From NCBI GenBank assembly GCA_946623365.1, contig CAMORE010000017.1:1-22654 (forward strand): a stretch of 22,654 bases of DNA, in the 5' to 3' direction. Position numbers and translations under genes: made by a program. The stretch comes from an uncultured Acinetobacter sp. GTDB taxonomy: Bacteria > Cyanobacteriota > Vampirovibrionia > Gastranaerophilales > Gastranaerophilaceae. The notes under the pieces are model-generated. The model made no database searches, was not told the origin of the DNA, and saw only the letters and a list, made by a program, of their open reading frames with translations. Positions 13,584-21,059 of this stretch are shown piece after piece. Every line of letters starts with the position of its first letter. The first letter of the stretch is position 1.

Positions 13584-14027
13584 TTGAAAAAATTTAAATT
13601 TCGCATGCAAGTCGTACTTGATATGCGGGAAAAAGAGTTGGAAGAAAGGCAAATGGAAATGGCTAAAATCTTAACAGCTCTGAATGCGCAAAGAGAAAAA
13701 CTTCAATCTATTTTATCAGCCCAAGAAAACAATAAAAACAATCTGGAGATTTTAAATACATCTGACAATCTTGATATTCCGCAAATTCAATCGCATAGAG
13801 ATTATGGTGTAAGACTCAGTGCAGAAGCAAGAAATCAAGAACGAATTATTTTAAATACCGAAGCAATTTTAAAACGAAAGCAGCAAGAAGTTTTACAAGC
13901 ACATCAAAAAGTGGAAGTTTTAAAAAAACTTAAGGAAAAACAAGAAAAAGAATACTATAAAGAATTTTTACAGGCAGAAGTAAAAGAAATAGATGATATT
14001 ACATCAGCAAGATACAGGTTTCAATAA
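13584..14027 (+). CDS. fliJ: Flagellar export protein FliJ
   Basis: 147 residues from a TTG at 13584, giving the family's typical start (M)KKFKFRMQVVLDMREKELEERQ with a GAGGTAGG site upstream; an earlier in-frame TTG at 13566 would lie at the predicted transcription start and is unlikely. Nearly the whole protein is one antiparallel coiled coil rich in Glu, Lys and Gln, as expected for FliJ, the soluble stalk/chaperone that links the FliI ATPase to the FlhA export gate. The sequence is poorly conserved in this family, so the identification rests on the N-terminal motif, length, coiled coil and the fliK-flgD-flgE neighbours. Confidence 0.85.
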   Translation: MKKFKFRMQVVLDMREKELEERQMEMAKILTALNAQREKLQSILSAQENNKNNLEILNTSDNLDIPQIQSHRDYGVRLSAEARNQERIILNTEAILKRKQQEVLQAHQKVEVLKKLKEKQEKEYYKEFLQAEVKEIDDITSARYRFQ

Positions 14028-14030
14028 TTT

Positions 14031-15494
14031 ATGACTCAATCATTACTAAACAACTTGAATAGGATGGCACAAACCGCTGTTAATTATAGTGACAATAGCG
14101 GCAAGAGCGAATCTAACGAAAAAATTGAAACAAATAATTTTGCAAGAATTCTGGATAAACAAACAGAGAAAGAAAATCCGAAATTAAATAATAACAATTC
14201 TTCTGATAAAGAAAATGATAATAATAAGAGTCCTATGGCTGAAAATGACTCTGAAAATTTAACAGAATCTGATATAGCTGACAATTCAACAAGTGAAATG
14301 CATGATTCTTTTAAAGATACAACAATTGATACATTAATAAATTTAACTGTTATCAAAGATATATGCATAAATACAGATACAATCGAAAACGAAGACAATA
14401 TAAGTAATAGTGAAATTAATCAAGAGCAAATAAATGAACAAGAGCAAGATAATATCGGAGAGTATATTATCGCAGAAGAAACCAATGTAACAGATGAAAA
14501 CAGTGCTACCGAAGAATCTAATATCACAGAAGAAACCAACGAAAATGAAGAATCTAATATCACAGAAGAGGACCCAACTATGCTAAACGAACTTAATACC
14601 CTGAACGATCCGACTGCAATACTTTTGCTGCAATCACAAACATCTAATGACAGAGTTTCCGTTTTAAAAAATAATGAAATAACAAACAAAACGGAAGAGA
14701 GTACAAGTATTAGTCAAACAGATGCAAACAACAAAAACAATTCAAATAATCTAAATTCAGATTCAACTAATTTTAAACAATTTGATTCTTTAAAACAGAG
14801 CAGCGGAACTGTTATAAGTATGACTGCAAAAGATAAAACTCAATCAAACAGTGAAAATGCAAAAGGAAAGACATCTGCTCTTAATGAAAATATGTTAAAA
14901 GAGCTAAATATAAAAGTTGTATCAGAAACTCAATCCGAACAAAAAACGGCAGATTATATGCAAAATCAAACACCGCAAGAACAAGCTGCAAGAGTTCTTA
15001 TTCAAGGTGATATAAAAATAAGTCGTTCTGAATTTGATACGAGCATAAAAAATGTTCAAGTGAAGCCAACAGAAATTACATCTGAAAAAATAATAGAACA
15101 AATTTCAAAGCAATTGGACGGCATGCATAACAATTCTAAATTAAGCTTAGTGCTTAATCCCGGAAGCTTGGGAAAAGTAAATGTACAAATTTTAAATACA
15201 AAAGACGGGTTGATGGCTTTGTTTACTGTTGCAACTAATGATGCAAGAGATTTGATAATGAAAGGACTTGACGGTTTAAAGGAAAGCCTTCTTGCGCAAG
15301 GTGTTAACATAGATAATGTTTCTGTAAAACTGGAGGAGCCTGCAGAAGAAAATCAAACTGATTTAACAGAACAAGAAGGTTCAAATGGCGGTAATATGCA
15401 GCAAGGAGCCAGAAAACAAAAAGAAGAAGAAAAACCCTTTGAACAAATGATGTATGAACAGGAAAAAGATGATACTCTGTTAGAAAGAGAATAG
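14031..15494 (+). CDS. fliK: Flagellar hook-length control protein FliK
   Basis: 487 residues. The first 290 or so are low-complexity and disordered, very rich in Asn, Glu, Ser and Thr, as in FliK rulers. They include a 12-residue tandem repeat (EESNITEETNEN), encoded by a 36-base repeat whose 23-base core is identical in both copies (14511-14533 and 14547-14569). The folded C-terminal domain at about 350-440 has the Flg_hook pattern: LSLVLNPGSLGKVNVQI, then LMALFTVATNDARDLIMKGL and LKESLLAQGVNIDNVSVKL. FliK measures hook length and signals FlhB to switch export specificity. The ATG lies three bases after the fliJ stop without a clear ribosome site, implying coupling. A Gln/Glu/Lys-rich tail ends the protein. 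Confidence 0.9.
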   Translation: MTQSLLNNLNRMAQTAVNYSDNSGKSESNEKIETNNFARILDKQTEKENPKLNNNNSSDKENDNNKSPMAENDSENLTESDIADNSTSEMHDSFKDTTIDTLINLTVIKDICINTDTIENEDNISNSEINQEQINEQEQDNIGEYIIAEETNVTDENSATEESNITEETNENEESNITEEDPTMLNELNTLNDPTAILLLQSQTSNDRVSVLKNNEITNKTEESTSISQTDANNKNNSNNLNSDSTNFKQFDSLKQSSGTVISMTAKDKTQSNSENAKGKTSALNENMLKELNIKVVSETQSEQKTADYMQNQTPQEQAARVLIQGDIKISRSEFDTSIKNVQVKPTEITSEKIIEQISKQLDGMHNNSKLSLVLNPGSLGKVNVQILNTKDGLMALFTVATNDARDLIMKGLDGLKESLLAQGVNIDNVSVKLEEPAEENQTDLTEQEGSNGGNMQQGARKQKEEEKPFEQMMYEQEKDDTLLERE

Positions 15495-15541
15495 GGAAGA
15501 AAGATAATAATTTAGAATAATATAATTTTGGAGAGAGGTAA

Positions 15542-16021
15542 ATGTCTACAATAACAAGTCAAATAACTGCAATGAGAAATGAAACAACTCAAGCTCAGGC
15601 ACAACAAGCCAGAACTACAGGCATGCAGAATAACAGCAATGTATTTCTTACACTCATGCTAAAGCAGCTTGAAAATCAGGATCCAACAGCGCCGACAGAT
15701 AACGCGCAATGGCTGTCACAACTTGCTCAATATTCATCATTGGAACAAATGACTCAAATGAACAGCGGACTTGAAAATTGTGCTAAATATATTAATGCAA
15801 TGTATGACGACATGATGCTGAATTCAGAAATAACACAGACTTTATCAATGATAGGAAAAGATGTGACCATACAAATTCCTAATGAAAACGATCCTAAAAA
15901 TCCTACAAAAATTAACGGAACCGTAACCGAAGCAAGCTTCGAAGACGGCAGCGGAAGAGTAAAAGTAAATGATAAATATTACTCTATTGAAAACATTATT
16001 TCAATAAGAGAAAAAGAATAA
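15542..16021 (+). CDS. flgD: Flagellar hook assembly scaffold FlgD
   Basis: 159 residues with the FlgD core NVFLTLMLKQLENQDPTAPT followed by WLSQLAQYSSLEQMTQMN at about residues 33-80. It has a Gln-rich disordered N-terminus that serves as the export signal. FlgD forms the cap beneath which hook subunits polymerise and is discarded afterwards. The C-terminal half (about 100-159, MIGKDVTIQIPNE to KVNDKYYSIENIISI) is a single small beta domain, so this is the short form lacking the full tandem Tudor/Fn3-like region of enterobacterial FlgD. GAGAGG precedes the ATG. Between fliK and flgE, the usual order. Confidence 0.93.
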   Translation: MSTITSQITAMRNETTQAQAQQARTTGMQNNSNVFLTLMLKQLENQDPTAPTDNAQWLSQLAQYSSLEQMTQMNSGLENCAKYINAMYDDMMLNSEITQTLSMIGKDVTIQIPNENDPKNPTKINGTVTEASFEDGSGRVKVNDKYYSIENIISIREKE

Positions 16022-16072
16022 CCCGGATAAACAAAATATTAACAAAACCAGATAACAGAGAGGAAAATAAAC

Positions 16073-17401
16073 ATGTCACAAGCATTGCACACAGCAAGTA
16101 CCGGAATTAATGCCGGTCAATCACAGATTAATGTTATTGCTCACAACGTAGCAAATATTAATACTGTAGCCTACAAAACAGCAAACATGACATTTGAGAC
16201 TTTGCACTCAAACAATTTGTCATACGGAAGTGCTGCAACAAAAGATGGCGGCGGTACAAATCCAAAGCAAATAGGTCTTGGTGTAAAAATCTCCGGTATA
16301 ACCAGAAATTTTGATGCAGGCACCTTTGTTTCTACAGGGCGTGATTTGGATACTATGATTTCCGGAACAGGCTTCTATGTTGTTCAAGATGCTGATAAAC
16401 ATCAGTATTTTACAAGAGACGGTGTGTTTAACGTTGATTCAGCGGGGAACCTTGTTACACAAAACGGCTTAAAAGTTATGGGCGCAAAATCTATATATTC
16501 AAACGCCGGTTCCGATAAGACTGTTAAGATTCCTAAAAACATGCTTGCTATTGTAAAAGGAGATCCCAATATCTCTTCTGTTAAGCTTGAAGACTTGAAT
16601 AATGCGAGTATAACATCAGGTAAAGTGTCTGTAGATCTTACAGATTCAAGCGGAACCGTAACAAATGTTCTTGTTGACATCCCTGACGGAAGCGGAACTG
16701 TAGGAACAATTGTAAGTAATTTTAACAGTGCTTTAAGTTCATATGGTGTTACTTTCACAGCTGCTGACGGAAAAATTTCATACACTGTTTCCGGTCCGTA
16801 TACAATGGCTTTCTCCTCAAGCGGTACAACAAGCAACTTCTTAGGTGAAACAGGTTTGGGAAACAGTACAACGTCTAATAATCTTAACGAGACTGTTACT
16901 CTTCAAGACATGATTAACTATAACGATAAAAACGCAATATCTTTAAAAAGTACAGCGATAGATGAAAACGGTATACTTATTGCTACATATAATGATGGCT
17001 CGGTATTGACTCAATATGTTGATGATGCTGAAACATTACAATGGAAATATACAACACCTGAAGGTGTAACAATCTTAGGAAGTGACGTAACGGCAGAAGG
17101 CTCTGCTATAAAAAATTCAAATTTTGCATTGGAACTTGCGACTATGGTAAACCAAGAAGGTTTGGTATCTTTAAATAATAACTTATGGGAATGGGGACCT
17201 GATGTCGGAGATATATTTTACGGCGTTGCAGGTGAAATGGCATTCGGTGCAATAGAATCAGGCGGATATGAAGAATCAAATGTAGATATTGCGCATGAAC
17301 TGTCAAATATGATATCTGCTCAACGAATGATTCAAATGAATTCCAGAGTGTTCTCTGCTGCCAGTGAAGTAATGCAGACATTGGCATATTTAGGACAATA
17401 A
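16073..17401 (+). CDS. flgE: Flagellar hook protein FlgE (hook-basal body family)
   Basis: 442 residues. The N-terminal rod/hook signature ASTGINAGQSQINVIAHNVA, followed by NINTVAYK, is at about 8-36. The conserved IGLGVKISGITRNFDAGTF and GTGFYVVQD...YFTRDGVFNVDSAGNLVTQNG segments of FlgE/FlgG proteins follow. A Ser/Thr/Gly-rich variable region spans about 160-275, and the C-terminal FlgE domain has ESNVDIAHELSNMISAQRMIQMNSRVF and VMQTLAYLGQ. It polymerises as the hook; size and position after flgD favour FlgE over the about 260-residue rod protein FlgG. AGAGAGGAAA precedes the ATG. The N-terminal half is relatively close to FlgG/FlgF, so the FlgE call is about 85% sure within the family. Confidence 0.88.
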   Translation: MSQALHTASTGINAGQSQINVIAHNVANINTVAYKTANMTFETLHSNNLSYGSAATKDGGGTNPKQIGLGVKISGITRNFDAGTFVSTGRDLDTMISGTGFYVVQDADKHQYFTRDGVFNVDSAGNLVTQNGLKVMGAKSIYSNAGSDKTVKIPKNMLAIVKGDPNISSVKLEDLNNASITSGKVSVDLTDSSGTVTNVLVDIPDGSGTVGTIVSNFNSALSSYGVTFTAADGKISYTVSGPYTMAFSSSGTTSNFLGETGLGNSTTSNNLNETVTLQDMINYNDKNAISLKSTAIDENGILIATYNDGSVLTQYVDDAETLQWKYTTPEGVTILGSDVTAEGSAIKNSNFALELATMVNQEGLVSLNNNLWEWGPDVGDIFYGVAGEMAFGAIESGGYEESNVDIAHELSNMISAQRMIQMNSRVFSAASEVMQTLAYLGQ

Positions 17402-17423
17402 TCTATTAGTTATTCTTAATGCG

Positions 17424-17545
17424 GTAGGGCATGCTCTGTTCATGCCCCGTACATGCTAAAGCTTGTCAAGTTCTTTACAAAAAACAAAAAACTTAACAAA
17501 ACTTAACAATTAGAACATGGTCAAAAACCATGATTTACATGGGTT
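17424..17545 (+). other. CATG-rich intergenic stretch with hairpins
   Basis: The gap after flgE contains a stem GGGCATG / CATGCCC with a 7-base loop and, further on, CATGGT / ACCATG. CATG occurs nine times between about 17428 and 17605, far more than expected in DNA this AT-rich. Neither hairpin is followed by a T run. It could be a terminator region, an untranslated RNA or a protein-binding region; nothing here codes for protein. Confidence 0.35.
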
Positions 17546-17589
17546 TCAGCATGATGGACATGAATAAAAAAAGTGTTACAAATAAAGAC

Positions 17590-17619
17590 TTGTGCAGGTC
17601 ATGAGAAGTAGTATATAAT
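17590..17619 (+). promoter_or_regulatory. Promoter of yggS-sepF
   Basis: TTGTGC (17590-17595), an 18-base spacer and TATAAT (17614-17619). Transcription would begin near 17626, only about 13 bases before the yggS ATG, which excludes the upstream in-frame TTG at 17624 as the start. Confidence 0.5.
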
Positions 17620-17638
17620 AAACTTGAGGTTGAGGGGA

Positions 17639-18343
17639 ATGCTAATACAATCACAAAATTGGGGTGACGATGTTGCTATCGACAGCTCATTGGTAAAAAA
17701 GAACCTCGACGAAGTAAAACATAAAATCGCACATTATAATATCAAAATAATTGCCGTAACTAAGTATTTCGGACTTAAAGCAATAAAAGCCGGATTTGAA
17801 GTCGGAATAAGAGATTTTGCAGAATCGAGAGCTTTGGAAGCAATAGAAAAGATCGAAAGTCTTCCTGAGAAGATTCAAAAAGAATCGGTATTTCATTTTA
17901 TAGGGCATTTGCAATCTAATAAAGTGGAAAAAGTTGTTAGACATTTTGACATTATTCATTCGGTAGATTCTTTAAAAATTGCAAAAAAGATTTCAGATAC
18001 AGCCTGTTCGTTAAATAAGAGAGAGAAGATTTTATTACAAGTAAACAATGCTGGTGAAGAGCAAAAGTCCGGATATACCAAAGAGCAATTAAAACAAGAA
18101 TTTGCAGAAATTATATCATTAAAAGGTCTTCAAGTTCTTGGGCTTATGAATATGGCGCCGTATGGAGCGGAAGAGAAGGAACTTAAATTCTTATTTGGTG
18201 ATGTTCGCCAACTAAGGGACGAACTACAGGAAGAGTTTAAAATTGCGCTTCCTGAACTTTCAATGGGGATGAGCGATGATTACGTAATTGCAGCACAAGA
18301 AGGCGCTACAATGATTAGAATAGGAAGAAAGTTATTTACATAA
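17639..18343 (+). CDS. yggS: YggS-family pyridoxal phosphate homeostasis protein
   Basis: 234 residues from the ATG at 17639, preceded by GAGGTTGAGGGG. It is a single-domain PLP-binding TIM barrel of the YggS/PROSC family. The cofactor lysine is Lys42 in IIAVTKYF; other hallmarks are DFAESRALEA, FHFIGHLQSNKV, HSVDSLKIAKKI, LQVNNAGEEQKSGY, GLMNMAPYG, LSMGMSDDYVIAAQEGATMIRIGRKLF. It has no known enzymatic activity and keeps free PLP and amino-acid pools in balance. The pairing with sepF immediately downstream is the conserved arrangement of Firmicutes and cyanobacteria. Confidence 0.95.
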   Translation: MLIQSQNWGDDVAIDSSLVKKNLDEVKHKIAHYNIKIIAVTKYFGLKAIKAGFEVGIRDFAESRALEAIEKIESLPEKIQKESVFHFIGHLQSNKVEKVVRHFDIIHSVDSLKIAKKISDTACSLNKREKILLQVNNAGEEQKSGYTKEQLKQEFAEIISLKGLQVLGLMNMAPYGAEEKELKFLFGDVRQLRDELQEEFKIALPELSMGMSDDYVIAAQEGATMIRIGRKLFT

Positions 18344-18362
18344 TAAATATAGTGGAGGAACA

Positions 18363-18896
18363 ATGGCATTATCAGAAGGTTTTAGAAGTTTTGTTGATTT
18401 TTTCAAAAACAGTTTTTCAGACGGACAAGAAGATCCTGATGAAGTATTTGGAAGTTTTGGCGGAGAATATCCGATAGAAGATAATTTAGCATTAAAAACA
18501 CAAGAAAGTGACTTAGACAGTATGTACCCTACAAATATTTCTACAAGGCCAAGCAGAATTACAAGCAGAGAATCAAAAGTTGTTTCTATGCCTTCAAATT
18601 CATATAAATCAGGTGAGGTTACCGTTATTGAGCCTCGTTCTTTCTCAGAATCTGCACAGATTGTAAAAAAATTGATTGAAAAGAAAACCGTTGTTTTACA
18701 TCTTGATTTATTAGATAAAGAACAATCTCAAAGAACAATAGATTTTGTTTGCGGAGCATCTCACGCATTAGACGGAGCGGTTCAAAAAATTAGTGATTCT
18801 GTTGTTATATTTACTCCGAACACAGTGGCATTATCTGTTGAAAATGCTGCAACTCAAAGCAAGTTTACAGAATCTTTGTGGAATAAACCTTTGTAA
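18363..18896 (+). CDS. sepF: Cell division protein SepF
   Basis: 177 residues. It has an N-terminal amphipathic membrane-targeting helix (SEGFRSFVDFFKNSF, about 4-18), an acidic disordered linker to about 80, and a SepF core at about 84-160: GEVTVIEPRSFSESAQIVKK, then VVLHLDLLDKEQSQRTIDFV and ASHALDGAVQKISDSVVIFTP. SepF polymerises into arcs that tie FtsZ filaments to the membrane; it serves as FtsA substitute or partner in Gram-positive bacteria and cyanobacteria. GGAGGAA precedes the ATG, 19 bases after yggS. The C-terminal extension after the core is about 17 residues. Confidence 0.95.
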   Translation: MALSEGFRSFVDFFKNSFSDGQEDPDEVFGSFGGEYPIEDNLALKTQESDLDSMYPTNISTRPSRITSRESKVVSMPSNSYKSGEVTVIEPRSFSESAQIVKKLIEKKTVVLHLDLLDKEQSQRTIDFVCGASHALDGAVQKISDSVVIFTPNTVALSVENAATQSKFTESLWNKPL

Positions 18897-19007
18897 GAAG
18901 AGATTTGGATTAATACAGATTAGTAAGTGTAGCAATATGGTGCATTTTACAAATCTGAGAAGTATGAATTTAATTTAATATATTGATTTGTGATAGTTGG
19001 ATTTTCA

Positions 19008-19033
19008 GGGTGCATTTGCACCCTTTTATTTTT
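19008..19033 (+). terminator. Intrinsic terminator of yggS-sepF
   Basis: GGGTGCA (19008-19014), a 2-base loop, TGCACCC (19017-19023), followed by TTTTATTTTT. It ends the operon; the 230-base gap between sepF and the formyltransferase gene shows nothing else beyond a weak AT-rich promoter region near 19100. Confidence 0.85.
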
Positions 19034-19126
19034 GAATTCAAATAATAGTTATAACAGAATCTTCCATTAATTCATATTTAATGTTAATATTAGGAATATA
19101 AAAGAATATGCAAGAGAGTTGGTTTA

Positions 19127-20068
19127 ATGTTTACCAGATCGCAATTTAAAAAAAGAATACTGTTTGTCGGAATTCCTGATATGGCATATATAGGTATTGA
19201 CGGACTGTTAATGGCAGGCGTTAATATTGTGGGAGTTATGGGCCCCAAAAAAGATCACAATATGTATGGTGATTTCAAAAACTTTATATATTCAAGAGGG
19301 TTAAATTACATAGATTTTGATGAATTGGATGAGCCGCAGCTTATTCAAACTATAAAAGATTTAGAAGTCGATGCAGCTGTTGTATGTTCATATAATTATA
19401 AAGTTCCAAAAGTGTTAAGAGATGCGACAAAAGATGGTTTTTTGAACGTTCATCCGTCGCTTTTGCCTAAATACAGAGGCGGGAATCCTTATTCAAGAGT
19501 TATCATGAACGGTGAAGCTGAAACCGGAGTGACGGTTCATTTTATGGACGATGGTTTCGATACAGGTGATATTATTGCTCAAAAGCCTTATCATATACCT
19601 GCTAAAGCTACAATGGGTACAATTTTTAATGAATTAAACTTTATCGGAATAGAACTTTTGCTTCAAGTCTTGCAAATGTATGAAACTCAAGACTTGCCAA
19701 GGATTCCGCAGCCAAAAGGAACTTTTATATCAGGGAATGGACTATCTGACAGAGAATTATTTATTAACTATGAAAAAACGGCAGAAGAGATTGAAAGATT
19801 TATAAGAGCCTTAAATCCTTTTATAATGGCAAGTACGACGTTCAGAGGGAATCTTATGAAAATTTTAAAAGCGGAAGTCGCATCTGATGCATTTTGTCTT
19901 CCGCATCCCGCAGGTACTCTTGCTAAAATTGAAGATGATAAATTTTTCATAGCTACTTCAAAGGGTTTGCTTGTGCCGACAGTAATGCAGTTTGGCAGTT
20001 TCTTTATCGGAGATAGCAAAGACTTTATAAGAATCGTTGATCCAAAAATAGGAGAAGAGTTTAAATAA
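19127..20068 (+). CDS. Formyltransferase-fold protein (Fmt/ArnA N-domain type)
   Basis: 313 residues. Residues about 10-200 form a formyl-transferase domain with the full catalytic triad: Asn107 and His109 in LNVHPSLLPKYRGGNPYSRV and Asp148 in GFDTGDII. This fold moves a formyl group from 10-formyl-tetrahydrofolate to an amine. About 205-313 is an OB-like C-terminal domain, as in Fmt and ArnA (NYEKTAEEIERFIRALNPFI, then AGTLAKIEDDKFFIATSKGLL). HPSLLPKYRGGNP is closer to sugar or unassigned formyltransferases than to the HASLLPxWRG typical of methionyl-tRNA formyltransferase, so the substrate is open; a sugar amine is possible. It lies two bases before the TIM-barrel gene, so the two are co-translated. 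Confidence 0.8.
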   Translation: MFTRSQFKKRILFVGIPDMAYIGIDGLLMAGVNIVGVMGPKKDHNMYGDFKNFIYSRGLNYIDFDELDEPQLIQTIKDLEVDAAVVCSYNYKVPKVLRDATKDGFLNVHPSLLPKYRGGNPYSRVIMNGEAETGVTVHFMDDGFDTGDIIAQKPYHIPAKATMGTIFNELNFIGIELLLQVLQMYETQDLPRIPQPKGTFISGNGLSDRELFINYEKTAEEIERFIRALNPFIMASTTFRGNLMKILKAEVASDAFCLPHPAGTLAKIEDDKFFIATSKGLLVPTVMQFGSFFIGDSKDFIRIVDPKIGEEFK

Positions 20069-20070
20069 AA

Positions 20071-20889
20071 ATGGAAAAGTTAAATTTTTTGACGGCAGGA
20101 GTTCCATTAAAAGCCGGTGCAAAGGGATATGGAGCAGGTTTTGAAATTCTTAATGAAATGGGTTTGGATGGCTTAGAGTTGGAGTTTGTTCGCGGAGTCA
20201 GAATCAGTGATAAAAGCAGAGATATCGTCGGCGCGTCTAACAAAATTATAACAGCACATGCGCCTTTTTATGTAAATCTGAATTCCAGAGAAGAAGACAA
20301 AATCGACGCAAGCATTCAACGAATAATAGAGACTGCTGAAACAGCATATTCTCTTAATGGGTTTAGTATAACTTTTCATGCAGGATTTTATTTAGGAATG
20401 GATAAAGAGTCGGTGTATAAGCAAATACATAAAGGTATTGAAGTTATAACGGCTGAATTGGAGAAAGTAAATAATAAAATTTGGATACGCCCTGAAACAA
20501 CAGGAAAGGCTACTCAGTGGGGAGATTTAGAAGAAATCATAAGATTATCTAAAGAATTCGAAACAGTTCTTCCATGTGTTGATTTTTCTCACTTGCATGC
20601 AAGATATAACGGAATTTCCAACACATACGACGAATTTGCAGGAATATTTGAAAAAATAGGTAAAGAGCTGGGACAAACTGCGTTAGATAATTTTCATGCT
20701 CATATTGCAGGTATAGAGTATGGTGCAAAAGGAGAAAAGAAACATCTTAATCTTGATGAATCCGATTTTAACTATAAAGATTTACTAAAAGCGTTTAAGG
20801 ACTTTAATATTAAAGGAGCGATTGTCTGTGAAAGTCCTAACATTGAGGACGATGCAAAGCTTATGAAGGATTATTATACTTCTTTGTAA
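20071..20889 (+). CDS. Endonuclease-IV-like TIM-barrel protein (AP endonuclease 2 family)
   Basis: 272 residues of one TIM barrel with the metal-ligand layout of endonuclease IV: His63 (HAPFYVNL), His103 (FHAGFYLG), Glu142 (RPETTGK), Asp171 and His174 (CVDFSHLHAR), His209 or His211 (FHAHIAG), His225 (GEKKHLNL) and Glu254 (CESPN). Relative to E. coli Nfo the aspartate of the DxH pair appears replaced (KKH, with Glu222 nearby), so metal binding may differ. It is close to the smaller archaeal and bacterial relatives listed as deoxyribonuclease IV or sugar-phosphate isomerase/epimerase; DNA repair is plausible but not certain. It lies two bases after the formyltransferase stop without a strong ribosome site, hence coupled. 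Convergent with trmFO. Confidence 0.78.
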   Translation: MEKLNFLTAGVPLKAGAKGYGAGFEILNEMGLDGLELEFVRGVRISDKSRDIVGASNKIITAHAPFYVNLNSREEDKIDASIQRIIETAETAYSLNGFSITFHAGFYLGMDKESVYKQIHKGIEVITAELEKVNNKIWIRPETTGKATQWGDLEEIIRLSKEFETVLPCVDFSHLHARYNGISNTYDEFAGIFEKIGKELGQTALDNFHAHIAGIEYGAKGEKKHLNLDESDFNYKDLLKAFKDFNIKGAIVCESPNIEDDAKLMKDYYTSL

Positions 20890-20905
20890 TTTAGCGTAAA
20901 AGTAG

Positions 20906-21041
20906 GAGGATGACTAAAAAGTCAAATTTATAATAATTTGCAAATTACACAAGCTGGCGTAGAAATCCCTCGCCCCTTGTGGGAGAGGGGTAGGGGTGAG
21001 GGGTCAATATCTGCAAGTTTGTATGTTTTTTAGTCACCCTC
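20906..21041. mobile_element. MITE-like element 2, related ends, different interior
   Basis: Left end GAGGATGACTAAAAAGTCAAA (20906-20926) and right end, read on the minus strand, GAGGGTGACTAAAAAACAT (21041-21023) share the outer repeat of the element at 2065-2212. The interior instead carries CCCTCGCCCC (20967-20976) facing GGGGTGAGGG (20993-21002), a GC-rich hairpin unlike the surrounding AT-rich DNA and like dispersed repeats reported in many genomes (from memory). It has no coding capacity and again sits between convergent genes. Confidence 0.6.
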
Positions 21042-21059
21042 AACCTAGAACTGTAAAAA

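Noticed and set aside
14084..14689. Two minus-strand Ser-rich frames inside fliK
   Set aside because: They are antisense shadows of the low-complexity Asn/Glu/Ser region and have no ribosome sites.
18793..18978. 61-codon plus-strand frame overlapping the end of sepF
   Set aside because: It overlaps sepF in another frame, has no ribosome site and no sensible composition.
19127..20068. Canonical methionyl-tRNA formyltransferase (fmt)
   Set aside because: The fold and triad fit, but the HPSLLPKYRGGNPYS wording and the neighbour (no def, no priA) do not support this specific call.
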